From positions 124,001 to 188,000 of the forward strand of contig NZ_JAJTTF010000004.1 of the NCBI RefSeq assembly GCF_021341785.1: DNA of 64,000 nucleotides. Direction: 5' to 3'. This DNA comes from Microbacterium sp. Au-Mic1. Its GTDB lineage: Bacteria; Actinomycetota; Actinomycetes; Actinomycetales; Microbacteriaceae. The notes beneath the pieces were generated by a model, which worked only from the letters and a program-made list of their open reading frames with translations, was not told the DNA's origin and did no database searches. Both the position numbers and the translations under genes were made by a program. Below are positions 47,913-56,361 of this stretch, one piece after another (the stretch's first letter is position 1; the number at the start of each line of letters is the position of its first letter).

Positions 47913-49315
47913 GCCGTCTGCCGGCGCGACTGCGGCGGCGCGCCCTCGCCAGGTCCGGAGCCCACGAAGGGTGAGATCTTCATCTTGAACGACAGCAGGA
48001 TCAGCAGCAGCCATCCCCACAGCATGATCGGGGTCGACTCGGCCAGCCCCAGCACGAGCAGCATCCCGGCCAGCACGGTCGGCAGCAGCGACAGCGCAGC
48101 GTAAGGGCGGTCCTGTACGAGATCCCAGCGGGGGCGGTCGACCGCGAAGAACCATGCGCGCCACGCGAACGCGAAGAACGCGACCGCGATCAGCAGCACG
48201 CCGACGACGCCGAGCTGGAGGAACACGTCGAGCCACATGTTGTGCGCCATGAACACGGTGATGCGATGGTCGATGATCCAGTCGTGGAACGCCGGATCCC
48301 ACGGCACCCAGGGAGAGGAGAATCCGTTGCCGAAGACCGGGCGGTGCACGGCGCGCTCCCAGACCTTGCGCCAGATCTCCAGGCGTCCGGTGAGGTCGGA
48401 GGACTTGCCCAGGGCGCCGAACACCACGCCTCGGGCGAACCAGACGGCGGCCGCGCCCGCGACGGCGACCGCCGTGAACAGCGCGTACATCCGGGTGCGG
48501 GCGCCTGGTGTGCGCGCCCGCCGCATGAGCAGGGCGGCGCCCAGCACCAGCACGCCGACCGCGAACGACGCGTACGCGGTCGCGGATCCGGCCCGGAGGA
48601 AGAAGAACGCGGCGAGCACGATCCAGATCAGCAGCGCGGGCCGCCGCCGCGCACCCTGCGCGTACAGCAGCGCGAAGACGACCAGAGCGAAAGCACAGAG
48701 GATCCCGAGCGTGTTCGAGTTGCCGACGATGCCCTGCACCCGGCCGCCGTCGAACAGGTCGCCGCGCACCCAGTACCAGTGCGGATCCGGCTTCCCGGCC
48801 GGCAGGTTCGAGAAGAACGGGAGCAGCGGATGCCGCAGCACCAGGGCGACCCACAGCTCGAGCAGCAGCGAGAGACCCAGGACCCACTTCAATGCGCTCG
48901 AGAGGGCTCGCACGATCTCGTGCCAGCTCAGCGTGAACGCGATGAACAGGGCGACGACGGTGATCGCCGCCTGCAGCGTCCAGGTGAGCAGCGTCGCCCA
49001 GGGCCAGCCGGACCAGAACGCCGACAGCAGGGCGAGCGCGGTGTAGCCGAGCGCCGTCCAGGGCATCCGCCGCCACGGGAAGCGAGCGGGACGCGCCAGT
49101 GCGATGCGGGGGATGGCGAGCCCGAGCGTGCCGAGCAGCAGCACGCCCAGCACCACGGCCGCGCCGTCGACGCCGAGCAGATTGAAGACCGCCGTGTGCG
49201 CGAAGACGGAGAAGAGCAGCAGCACGATGTGCGCGCGCAGCAGCAGATGCCGGGTGGATTCGCGTGCCGGAGCGCTCGGCGGGGGAGCCGTGGAGAGTCT
49301 GGAGTGCTGCGCCAT
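47909..49315 (-). CDS. O-antigen ligase/polymerase-like membrane protein
   Basis: A 468-residue polytopic membrane protein, distinct from its neighbour but of the same Wzy_C type. The large outside loop GKSSDLTGRLEIWRKVWERAVHRPVFGNGFSSPW is the family signature, followed by AHNMWLDVFLQLGVVG with the conserved histidine. The GRVQGIVGNSNTLG segment matches the analogous loop of bacterial ligases. The ATG at 49315 follows a TACTCT box by eight bases, suggesting that the two-gene unit starts here. It is the last gene of the polysaccharide locus. Confidence 0.87.
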   Translation of the reverse strand: MAQHSRLSTAPPPSAPARESTRHLLLRAHIVLLLFSVFAHTAVFNLLGVDGAAVVLGVLLLGTLGLAIPRIALARPARFPWRRMPWTALGYTALALLSAFWSGWPWATLLTWTLQAAITVVALFIAFTLSWHEIVRALSSALKWVLGLSLLLELWVALVLRHPLLPFFSNLPAGKPDPHWYWVRGDLFDGGRVQGIVGNSNTLGILCAFALVVFALLYAQGARRRPALLIWIVLAAFFFLRAGSATAYASFAVGVLVLGAALLMRRARTPGARTRMYALFTAVAVAGAAAVWFARGVVFGALGKSSDLTGRLEIWRKVWERAVHRPVFGNGFSSPWVPWDPAFHDWIIDHRITVFMAHNMWLDVFLQLGVVGVLLIAVAFFAFAWRAWFFAVDRPRWDLVQDRPYAALSLLPTVLAGMLLVLGLAESTPIMLWGWLLLILLSFKMKISPFVGSGPGEGAPPQSRRQTA

Positions 49316-49323
49316 CGTGCTTC

Positions 49324-49329
49324 AGAGTA
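49324..49329 (-). promoter_or_regulatory. -10 box of the ligase pair (leaderless type)
   Basis: TACTCT on the minus strand ends eight bases before the ATG at 49315. Confidence 0.45.
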
Positions 49330-49442
49330 CCGCCCGCACCTCGGCGCGCCGTCGAGCGCCACCGGTCTCCGACACGCCGGGGCGACACGCCGAGGAGGCC
49401 GAAGAACGTTCAACGCGAGCTTGAGGGTTTACGATCCGCGAC

Positions 49443-49471
49443 TTGACCAGGGCGAATGACACGGGTGTAAT
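49443..49471 (+). promoter_or_regulatory. Sigma-A-type promoter of whiB
   Basis: TTGACC (49443-49448) and TGTAAT (49466-49471) stand exactly 17 bases apart, the best -35/-10 pair in the window, in an unusually AT-rich patch. It leaves a leader of about 50 bases before the whiB ATG. Confidence 0.75.
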
Positions 49472-49526
49472 TAGTAATGCAACGCGGCCCGCGGGGCACC
49501 CGGGGGGAAACGAGGGAGAGGGCGAC

Positions 49527-49844
49527 ATGACGGCATACCGATCAGACGTTCCCGACGACTGGTTCGTCGATCCGGTCCAGTTGGGGGTGCCGGGCGTCCG
49601 CCGCCCGACCGAGGGCGATGACAATGCACTCGCGTGGCAGAGCGACGCGCTGTGCGCGCAGACCGACCCCGAGGCCTTCTTCCCGGAGAAGGGCGGCTCG
49701 ACACGCGACGCCAAGCGCATCTGCACCACCTGCGACGTGCGGGGCGAATGCCTCGAGTACGCACTGAACAACGACGAGCGCTTCGGGATCTGGGGCGGCC
49801 TGTCGGAGCGCGAACGCCGCAAGCTCAAGCGCCGCGCCGGCTGA
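49527..49844 (+). CDS. whiB: WhiB-family iron-sulfur transcriptional regulator (WhiB2/WhmD-like)
   Basis: A 105-residue Wbl protein. The four cysteines that hold a [4Fe-4S] cluster are C43, C66, C69 and C75; the GIWGG turn is at 87-91 and a basic tail (RERRKLKRRAG) follows. Order and gene context (a large glycosyltransferase-like gene next, then DUF3499) match the actinobacterial WhiB2/WhmD locus, whose members control septation and cell division with sigma-A. The ATG at 49527 has a GAGGG element about eight bases upstream. A strong promoter lies 56 bases upstream, so expression is probably high. Confidence 0.93.
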   Translation: MTAYRSDVPDDWFVDPVQLGVPGVRRPTEGDDNALAWQSDALCAQTDPEAFFPEKGGSTRDAKRICTTCDVRGECLEYALNNDERFGIWGGLSERERRKLKRRAG

Positions 49845-50032
49845 CGCGCTTCGGCGGAACCCTGCGACCACCGCGGGGTATGTCATCGGGGTGCGGATTC
49901 CCCTCGGCGACACCCTGGTCGCGAGCCTGCGTCTCGTGACTGCGCGCCTCCGAGGGAGGACGCGAGCGATGCATCTGCCGGAAAAACCGGGACGCGCCCA
50001 CGTCCCACCCCGTCCTGCGGCGGCAGCCCGCT

Positions 50033-50038
50033 TAGGCT
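50033..50038 (+). promoter_or_regulatory. -10 box before the large GT-like gene
   Basis: TAGGCT lies nine bases before the ATG at 50048, near the end of a 203-base gap that shows no other clear element. Confidence 0.35.
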
Positions 50039-50047
50039 GACCCCGTC

Positions 50048-53000
50048 ATGTCTGCCCGAGTTCACGCCGTCCTCGTCGCCCGTTCGGGTGCGACCTCCCT
50101 CGCGCGCCTGCTGCGCGCCCTCGACGCGCTCGCCGCGCAGACCCGTCGGCCGGATGCGCTGACGATCGTCGCGTGCGGCTCGTCCAGTGCCCTCCGTGGC
50201 AGCGCCCGCGTCGCCGAGGCCGCCGAAGCGGTGATCGAGACCAAAGCCTCCACGACATTGGCCGCCGCGGTGGCGCTCGCGCTGCCGCGCGTCGCCGAGG
50301 ATGCGGCGCTGTGGATCCTCACGGAGGACTGCGCGCCGGCTCCCACTGCGCTCGAGCAGCTCGCGGGGGCGCTGGAGCGTTCACCGGCGGCCGCGATCGC
50401 CGCTCCCAAGCTGGTGAGCGACGTCGATGAGCACCGCATCGCGTCCTTCGGGCAGAGCATGACACGTCTCGGTCGGGCCGTGGACCCTGCACGGGGCGAA
50501 CTCGACCAGGGTCAGCACGACGGCATGGACGATGCACTCGGCGCCGATGTGCGCGGGCTCCTGGTGCGCGCCGGTCGCGGGCTGCGCCCCGATGCCGGTC
50601 TCGGCGGCCGCGACGAGGGGCTCGACCTCGGCATCCGCGCGCGCCTCGCCGGCGGCCGCCTGGTGCTCGCCGCAGGAGCGAGGATCTCCGTCGACGACGA
50701 CGGCGCCGAGGCCGAGGGCACGGCGGCCGACGCCTTCGCCCGCCGACGCGCGCAGCTGCACCGTCGCCTGAGCTACGCACCTGCGGTGGCTGTGCCGCTG
50801 CACTGGCTCTCGCTGCTTCCGCTCGCACTGTGGCGCTCGATCACGCATCTCACCGGCAAGCGTCCCGCCGCCGTTCTTCCCGAATGGGGGGCGGCCGGCG
50901 TCGCGATGGTCTCGGGATCGGCCGTGGCGCGCTCCCGGCGGGCGATCCGATCCGAACGCAGCGCCAGCTGGGCGAGCATCGCCCCGCTCCGGATCACCAG
51001 GGCCCAGTTGCGCCAGCGTCTCGACGACGGACACGGCACCGAGGCGGGCGTGCACGAGGAACTCGGCTTCTTCTCCGGTGGGGGCGCCTGGGCCGTCCTC
51101 GCCGCGCTGGTCGCGGGTGTCGCGCTGTTCGCCTCGTTGCTGGCCTGGCCCGCCCTCGGGGGTGGCGCCCTGCTGCCGTTGCGGCAGACCGTCGCCGCGC
51201 TGTGGCGGGACGCCGCATACGGCCAGCGCGGTTTCGGGGTCGATGTGGTCGGCCCCGCGGATCCGTTCTCGGGCGTGCTGGCCCTGCTCGGCTCGCTCTG
51301 GCCGGGATCCCCCTCCTACGCCCTGCTGCTGCTCTGGGTCGCGGCCCTGCCGCTCGCGGTGCTCGGCGGCTGGTTCGCCGCCACCCGGATCACCGACAAG
51401 CCGGGGCTGCGGATCCTGGCGGGCGTGGTGTGGGCGCTCTCGCCCGCCTTCCTGATCGCGCTGGCGGAGGGGCGTCCGGCCGCGGTGCTGCTGCACCTGC
51501 TGCTGCCCTGGGTGTTCCACACCGCCCTCGTCGCCCAGCGCTCCTGGGGTGCTGCCGGGGCGGCGTCGCTGATGACCGCCGCTGCGCTGGCCTGTGCGCC
51601 CTCGCTCGCGCCGGCGTTCGTGCTGCTCTGGCTGATCGCGATCGTGTGGCTGCTGGCACGACGCTCGGTGCGCGGTGCCGTGCGCATGGTCTGGGTCCTT
51701 GTTCCTGCCGTGGTCGTTTTCGCGCCGCTGGCGATCTGGCACGTCGCGCACGGATCGCTGTGGGCTCTGCTGTCGGATCCCGGTGCGATCGTCGCGGCGC
51801 CGCAGGCGACCGCGGACGCGGCGGGTCGGCTGTCGCTGCTCGCCGGGCTGCCGACGATGGACCAGGCCGGCTGGCCGGCGCTGCTGGGTGTGAAGGACGC
51901 GGCCTGGGTGCTCTGGTTCGCCGCTCCGCTGGCCGTGCTCGCGGTGTTCTCCACGATCACGCGTCGGTGGAGCGTCGGGATCGGATCCCTCCTGGTCGCG
52001 GCCGCCGGGCTCGCCACCGCGTTCGCCGCGGTCGGCGTCACCGTCGCCTTCGCGCAGTCGCAGGCCGTGCCGATCTGGCCCGGATCCGGGCTGAGTCTCG
52101 CGTGGATCGGCGTGCTGGGCGGCGCCCTGGTGACCCTGGACTGCGCGATCACCCGTCCGGCCCTGCGCGGAGCCGCTGCGCTCGTCGCGGTGGCCGGAGT
52201 GGTGGTGTGCGCGGTGCCGACCGCGGTGTCGTTCGTCGCGGGGACGGCGACGATCCAGCGCGGCGACCTGACCACGCTGCCCGCATACGTGAACGCTCAG
52301 GCGCGGGCGGATCGCGAGCTCGGCACGCTGGTGCTCAGCGCCCAGCCGGATGGCGCGCTCGCCACCACGGTCGTCTGGGGCGCGAGTGCGACGCTCGGCG
52401 CGCAGGCCACGATCATCAACACGGCGACCTCCGTGCCCGGCAAGGACTACACCGAGCTGTCGGTCGATCTCGTCTCCGCACGGCAGTTCGACGCGCCGAA
52501 GGCGCTGGGGGCGCTGGGTGTGCGCTTCGTGCTGCTTCAGGCGGCGTCCGAGAAGGAGACCTCGGCGGAGCGCGCGCTGCGCTTGCAGTCCGCGACGGCT
52601 CTCGACCAGCGCGCGGGCTTCGTGCGTGTGGGGGAGACGCCCCGGGGCGTGCTGTGGCGCATGGATGCCGAGCCTGCCGCGCGTGCCGAGCCGAGCGCCG
52701 CACAGCGGGCCACGGCGCAGCTCGTGGTCACGGTCGAGCTGATCGTGCTGCTCGCCGCGCTGCTGCTGTCGATCCCGACCCGTGCTTCGCGCCGGGCGGC
52801 ACGATCGGTTCCGCGAGCGGTCGGCGTGCTGCCCGAGCGGGCTCCCCGCCCGGTCAGGCCGGCGCGTGAGCGCCCTGCCCGTGCCCCGAAGAAGCGCAAG
52901 CGGGCACCCGGGTCCGTCGTGATCCCCGGCGCGGTGGCGGACACCGGCGACGCGAGCATCGATGGTGCAGGGGCCGGTCCGGTGGTCGAGACCCCGGCGC

Positions 53001-53218
53001 CCGGAGACGCTGAACCGGTCGCCGAGCCCGCAGAGGACGGAACGGGACTCGCGCCGGTCGAGACCGAGACGCCCCCGGCCGATCCGGTGCCGGAGCACGA
53101 TCGGACGCACCCGGATCCGTCCGCAGATGCGGAAGCCGATCCCGGACCTGATCCGCAGGAACCCGGATCCATCCCCGCCGACACGGCATCAGCGCCCGCG
53201 AAGGAGGCCGACGAATGA
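50048..53218 (+). CDS. Giant membrane protein with degenerate GT2 domain
   Basis: A 1056-residue protein. Residues 1-260 have a family 2 glycosyltransferase layout, but the metal-binding motif reads TED (92-94, LTEDCAPAP) where DDD or DxD is expected, so catalysis is doubtful. Residues about 330-730 hold around 12 transmembrane helices and an extracellular part follows (LPAYVNAQARADRELGTLVLSAQPDG), then a last helix near 905-925 and an acidic, proline-rich cytosolic tail of about 120 residues. Such proteins sit beside whiB2 across actinobacteria. It overlaps the DUF5719 gene (ATGA). It may have a wall-assembly role; no enzyme activity is established. Confidence 0.82.
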   Translation: MSARVHAVLVARSGATSLARLLRALDALAAQTRRPDALTIVACGSSSALRGSARVAEAAEAVIETKASTTLAAAVALALPRVAEDAALWILTEDCAPAPTALEQLAGALERSPAAAIAAPKLVSDVDEHRIASFGQSMTRLGRAVDPARGELDQGQHDGMDDALGADVRGLLVRAGRGLRPDAGLGGRDEGLDLGIRARLAGGRLVLAAGARISVDDDGAEAEGTAADAFARRRAQLHRRLSYAPAVAVPLHWLSLLPLALWRSITHLTGKRPAAVLPEWGAAGVAMVSGSAVARSRRAIRSERSASWASIAPLRITRAQLRQRLDDGHGTEAGVHEELGFFSGGGAWAVLAALVAGVALFASLLAWPALGGGALLPLRQTVAALWRDAAYGQRGFGVDVVGPADPFSGVLALLGSLWPGSPSYALLLLWVAALPLAVLGGWFAATRITDKPGLRILAGVVWALSPAFLIALAEGRPAAVLLHLLLPWVFHTALVAQRSWGAAGAASLMTAAALACAPSLAPAFVLLWLIAIVWLLARRSVRGAVRMVWVLVPAVVVFAPLAIWHVAHGSLWALLSDPGAIVAAPQATADAAGRLSLLAGLPTMDQAGWPALLGVKDAAWVLWFAAPLAVLAVFSTITRRWSVGIGSLLVAAAGLATAFAAVGVTVAFAQSQAVPIWPGSGLSLAWIGVLGGALVTLDCAITRPALRGAAALVAVAGVVVCAVPTAVSFVAGTATIQRGDLTTLPAYVNAQARADRELGTLVLSAQPDGALATTVVWGASATLGAQATIINTATSVPGKDYTELSVDLVSARQFDAPKALGALGVRFVLLQAASEKETSAERALRLQSATALDQRAGFVRVGETPRGVLWRMDAEPAARAEPSAAQRATAQLVVTVELIVLLAALLLSIPTRASRRAARSVPRAVGVLPERAPRPVRPARERPARAPKKRKRAPGSVVIPGAVADTGDASIDGAGAGPVVETPAPGDAEPVAEPAEDGTGLAPVETETPPADPVPEHDRTHPDPSADAEADPGPDPQEPGSIPADTASAPAKEADE

Positions 53219-54615
53219 GCAGCAGGACCTCCGTGCGTCTCGTCGCCACCGGAGCCCGTCTGGTCGCGGGCGTCGTCGTGTCCGCGGCGTGCGTCGCCGG
53301 TGCGATCATCGCGATCCCGGCCGCCTGGCCGACGATCGCGCAGTCGCCGGCGCACTCGACCGTCAAGCCGGTGGCGGGCGACACCCTGCTCAGCTGCACC
53401 GGCTCGTTCCTGGCGCTCGGGCGCGACGCCGCGCAGGCGTCCCAGCTCAGCGTCGCGGGCACTCCTGCTCTCGTCAGCGGGGCCTCCGCGAGCGCGAACC
53501 TGACGCCAGGAGAGCTCGGCATGTCCGATGTGGTCGGCGCGAGCTCGGCGCCGTCGTTCACGGCCTCCCCGCAGGGCCGTGAGCCTGCGCTGGCCGCGGC
53601 GGCCCAGTCCGTGACCGTCTCCGCCGACGACCTCTCCGGCTTCGCGGCGTCCGCCTGCCGACCGCCCAGCATGGAGTCGTGGATCGTCGGCGGCGCCGGA
53701 ACCACCGGTTCGAGCGACATCCTGCTGATCGCGAACCCGGGCGCGGTCACGGCGACGGTGACCTTCACGGAGTACGGCTCGTCCGGCGGCACGCACTCCT
53801 CGGAGCTCGTCGTGCCCGCCGGCACCCAGTCCACCGTCCCGCTGGTCGCGGGGTCGGCGGGGGAACGCAGCCCCGTCGTCAAGGTGACCTCCAGCGGTGC
53901 TCCGGTGCGCGCGGCGCTGCAGTCGAGTCTGATCCGCACGCTGGATCCCGTCGGCATCGATGTGCAGGACGCGATCGCGCAGCCGCAGAAGGACTTCTCT
54001 CTGCTCGGCGTGCGGGCCGTGGTCGGCTCGGACGACGACGACAACGCCTCGACGGCCGTGCGCCTGCTGGCTCCCGACGCCGACGCCACGGTGACGCTGC
54101 AACCGCGGAATGCCGCCAACGGCAGCAAGGTCGGCGAGCCGAAGACGGTGAAGCTCACGGCGGGCCAGGTCGGATCAGCCAACTTCTCGGCGCTGAAGCC
54201 CGGCCTGTATGCGATCGACGTGACCGCCAGCAACCCGGTGGTGGCCGCGGCCTGGCAGACCACGGGCTTCACCAAGGGATCCGACTTCGCCTGGATGACC
54301 CCGGCGCCGGCCATCACCGGGACCACGGCCTTCGCCGTGGCGGACGGGCCGGGGCCGCAGCTGCATCTGCAGAACGCGTCGGCTCAGGCGACCACGGTGG
54401 AGCTCACCCCGATCGACGGCGGAGCGACTCAGCGCGTCTCCCTGCAGCCCGATGGCGCCGCCACGGTCGCGGTCAGCGCGTCCACGACGTACTCGCTGTC
54501 ATCGCCGACCGCGGTGCGCGCCGCGGTGGTCTACTCGGGCATCGGCAGGCTGGCCGGGTATCCGGTCTGGGCGACGGACGCCGCCGCAGCGCCGATCACG
54601 GTGTACCAGCGCTAG
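53215..54615 (+). CDS. DUF5719 secreted or membrane-anchored protein
   Basis: A 466-residue protein with one N-terminal hydrophobic helix (about 12-37) that serves as signal or anchor, followed by an extracellular beta-rich region with recurring beta-sandwich strands (ATVTFTEYGSSGG, ARVVAVTSSG-type segments, VELTPIDGGATQRVSL). Members of this family follow the giant glycosyltransferase-like gene in many actinobacteria, and the ATGA overlap here supports a joint complex in the envelope. No catalytic motif is visible and the function is unknown. Confidence 0.82.
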   Translation: MSSRTSVRLVATGARLVAGVVVSAACVAGAIIAIPAAWPTIAQSPAHSTVKPVAGDTLLSCTGSFLALGRDAAQASQLSVAGTPALVSGASASANLTPGELGMSDVVGASSAPSFTASPQGREPALAAAAQSVTVSADDLSGFAASACRPPSMESWIVGGAGTTGSSDILLIANPGAVTATVTFTEYGSSGGTHSSELVVPAGTQSTVPLVAGSAGERSPVVKVTSSGAPVRAALQSSLIRTLDPVGIDVQDAIAQPQKDFSLLGVRAVVGSDDDDNASTAVRLLAPDADATVTLQPRNAANGSKVGEPKTVKLTAGQVGSANFSALKPGLYAIDVTASNPVVAAAWQTTGFTKGSDFAWMTPAPAITGTTAFAVADGPGPQLHLQNASAQATTVELTPIDGGATQRVSLQPDGAATVAVSASTTYSLSSPTAVRAAVVYSGIGRLAGYPVWATDAAAAPITVYQR

Positions 54616-54651
54616 ACGCCAGGGCCGGTCACCGCTGATCCGGAGGGCGCC

Positions 54652-55098
54652 TCACTCGTCGGTGTCGAAGCCGCGGGGATCCATCTCCCACGGCTCGCGT
54701 CCGATGTACTGCGCCGCCGCGCGGAACACGGCGCCCTCGATGGCGACGCGACGATGCGCGCCGTCGTCGTGACCGTGCTCGAGCAGTCGCTCGATGGGCA
54801 CGCGGAACAGCACGATGCGCTGTGCCTCGGTGTCCACGAGCCAGCGCGGCAGGCCGTCCGGATCCGAGTGGGTGGGCATGGCGGCGATCTCGATGCGCAC
54901 GGGGCGCAGATCCGGCCACATCGAGCGCAGCAGTTCGACCGCGGAGCCGACGTGCAGATCGAACGTGTCGAGCCGGCCGTCGAGCGGCGGCAGCGGCGGC
55001 CGCACCACGGAGCTGCGGCCGAGGCGGCCGTGCCGGCCGTGCCGGTCGCCTCGGCGCGGGGGGACCGCGCGGCGGGATGATCCACGGGCACGGCGCAT
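54652..55098 (-). CDS. Metallopeptidase-family protein lacking the HExxH motif
   Basis: A 148-residue protein of the small zincin-like family found next to whiB2 and DUF3499 (as Rv3259 in M. tuberculosis). The first 30 residues are Arg/Gly-rich and disordered. The core has PVRIEIAAMPTHSDPDGLPRWLVD. At the helix where metal-binding HExxH should be, the sequence is AHRRVAIEGAVFRAAAQYIG, so only a glutamate (E121) remains. It is probably not an active zinc peptidase. A TAGACT box six bases before the ATG suggests a leaderless message. It is divergent from DUF3499. Confidence 0.8.
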   Translation of the reverse strand: MRRARGSSRRAVPPRRGDRHGRHGRLGRSSVVRPPLPPLDGRLDTFDLHVGSAVELLRSMWPDLRPVRIEIAAMPTHSDPDGLPRWLVDTEAQRIVLFRVPIERLLEHGHDDGAHRRVAIEGAVFRAAAQYIGREPWEMDPRGFDTDE

Positions 55099-55104
55099 GC
55101 GGCC

Positions 55105-55110
55105 AGTCTA
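55105..55110 (-). promoter_or_regulatory. -10 box of the metallopeptidase-like gene (leaderless type)
   Basis: TAGACT (minus strand) ends six bases before the ATG at 55098. Confidence 0.5.
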
Positions 55111-55211
55111 GGCGGCGACGGCGGCTCGGTGGCACCGCGCCCGCTCTGCCGCGGGACGGGCGGATCGGGCTCGCGTGCGCGCGGCATCCCGGTGCGAGCG
55201 GCGCGCGGTCG

Positions 55212-55217
55212 TAGCCT
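55212..55217 (+). promoter_or_regulatory. -10 box of the DUF3499 gene (leaderless type)
   Basis: TAGCCT ends seven bases before the ATG at 55225; purE has the same hexamer at six bases. Confidence 0.5.
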
Positions 55218-55224
55218 GAGGGGG

Positions 55225-55431
55225 ATGTACGGACGACTCTGCTCCAAGGTGGGCTGCGCGCGCGAGGCCGCGGCGACCCTCACCTACGACTACGGCGACC
55301 AGATGGCCGCTCTCGGGCCGCTCGGCGCCGAGAACGACCCGCACGCCCACGACCTGTGCGCGATCCACGCCGAACGCCTCTCCGTGCCGGCGGGCTGGAT
55401 CGTCGTCCGGCACGAGACGCTGCAGGCCTGA
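55225..55431 (+). CDS. DUF3499 small zinc-ribbon-like protein
   Basis: A 68-residue protein with CSKVGC near the start and HAHDLCAIHAERL later, the Cys/His spacing of a small metal-binding fold. DUF3499 is an actinobacterial family that sits between whiB2 and manB in mycobacteria (Rv3258c). The ATG at 55225 is used because the conserved sequence begins MYGRLCSKVGC and a TAGCCT box precedes it; an in-frame extension upstream would run through the divergent gene's promoter. The function is unknown. Confidence 0.85.
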   Translation: MYGRLCSKVGCAREAAATLTYDYGDQMAALGPLGAENDPHAHDLCAIHAERLSVPAGWIVVRHETLQA

Positions 55432-55452
55432 CCCTTCGTCTCCCACGGACCG

Positions 55453-55480
55453 CCCTTCGCCTCGCGGCGCTCGCGCAGGG
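55453..55480 (-). repeat. Diverged single copy of the short dispersed repeat
   Basis: The 28 bases from CCCTTCG to CAGGG match, in inverse orientation and with about four mismatches, the element at 6777-6830. A partial CCCTTCGTCTC lies just before it at 55433-55443. It sits in the 65-base gap between the convergent DUF3499 and RDD genes, where it may also act as a terminator. Confidence 0.55.
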
Positions 55481-55496
55481 CGCCGGCGGGCTGTGA

Positions 55497-56345
55497 TCAG
55501 GCGCCGACGTCCACGCCGCTGAGCCGCTGCACGCGGGCATCGGCGAGTGCCAGCGCCCGTCGTTCGCGCTCCCTGCGCAGCACGGTCGCGGCCACGAGCA
55601 CGGCTTCCGGTGCTGCGGCCGGCACCGGCGAGATGAACGGCGTCGCCTCCGCCAACAGCTCGTGCGCGATCCGCGCCCGGGCGGCGGGCATCAGCTGCGG
55701 CGCGCTGTCGAGGAACTGGGAGATGCGCCGCGCGAGTCGATCGGGCATGCGGGCGACATCCGCAATCGCCGCCCACGACTCCAGGCCCGGAGGCATGACC
55801 GGAACGCGCGCGGCCAGGCGCGGAGTGCGCACCTTCTGGCTGTAGGTGCCGGCGACGAGGTCTCCCAGGCGCTGCGATCGTGCGGTGAAGGCGGCGGTGA
55901 GGAACGCGACGGCGCCGAAGGTGAGGTAGGTCTCGAACACGCCGATGAGGGCGCGGATGAGGGCGTGGCGGAATCCGGCGGCACCGCCGTCGACGCGAAC
56001 GATCCGCCCGCCCACGGCGAGTCTGCCGAGGCTGCGGCCGTGGGTGAGGGTCTCGATCGTGCACGGCACGATCACGAAGGCGGTGACTAGGGCCAGCACG
56101 GCGAGGATCCGGTCCAGGGCGGGATCGCCGAACGCGCCGAGCATCCAGTAGCGCACGGCGATGTAGCCGAAGAAGACCGCCCAGCTCAGGGCGGCGTCGA
56201 TCAGGGCGCCCAGCGCACGGAAGAACAGGCCGACCGGCTGCACCTCGATCGCGACCGCCTCGCCCGAGAGCACCTCGTCGTCGCCGTCGAGCGCCATGCT
56301 CGAATGCGCGGCGCCCACGGCGTTCGAGGCGCTGGCATCCGACAT
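55497..56345 (-). CDS. RDD-family membrane protein
   Basis: A 282-residue membrane protein. The RDD domain (about residues 40-180) has three to four helices; the first (VGLFFRALGALIDAALSW) carries the R and D of the signature, and LTHGRSLGRLAVGGRIVR and RSQRLGDLVAGTYSQKV are typical conserved loops. A soluble helical tail of 100 residues follows (MPDRLARRISQFLDSAPQLMP). RDD genes divergent from SpoIIM-like genes occur in actinobacteria (Rv3695/Rv3694c) near MoxR and DUF58 genes. The ATG at 56345 is 16 bases from the divergent start; a later ATG (MALDGDD) is possible because the shared promoter box is so close. Confidence 0.87.
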   Translation of the reverse strand: MSDASASNAVGAAHSSMALDGDDEVLSGEAVAIEVQPVGLFFRALGALIDAALSWAVFFGYIAVRYWMLGAFGDPALDRILAVLALVTAFVIVPCTIETLTHGRSLGRLAVGGRIVRVDGGAAGFRHALIRALIGVFETYLTFGAVAFLTAAFTARSQRLGDLVAGTYSQKVRTPRLAARVPVMPPGLESWAAIADVARMPDRLARRISQFLDSAPQLMPAARARIAHELLAEATPFISPVPAAAPEAVLVAATVLRRERERRALALADARVQRLSGVDVGA

Positions 56346-56348
56346 GGG

Positions 56349-56355
56349 TACAGTA
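56349..56355. promoter_or_regulatory. Shared divergent -10 element of RDD and SpoIIM genes
   Basis: TACAGTA reads TACAGT forward, seven bases before the SpoIIM GTG at 56362, and TACTGT in reverse, four bases before the RDD ATG. The whole divergent gap is 16 bases. Confidence 0.55.
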
Positions 56356-56361
56356 AAACAC

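Noticed and set aside
46617..49388. A 923-codon open frame spanning both ligase-like genes
   Set aside because: Only its last 431 residues are protein-like; the first part is the second ligase gene read in the wrong frame, with arginine-rich composition and no hydrophobic helices.
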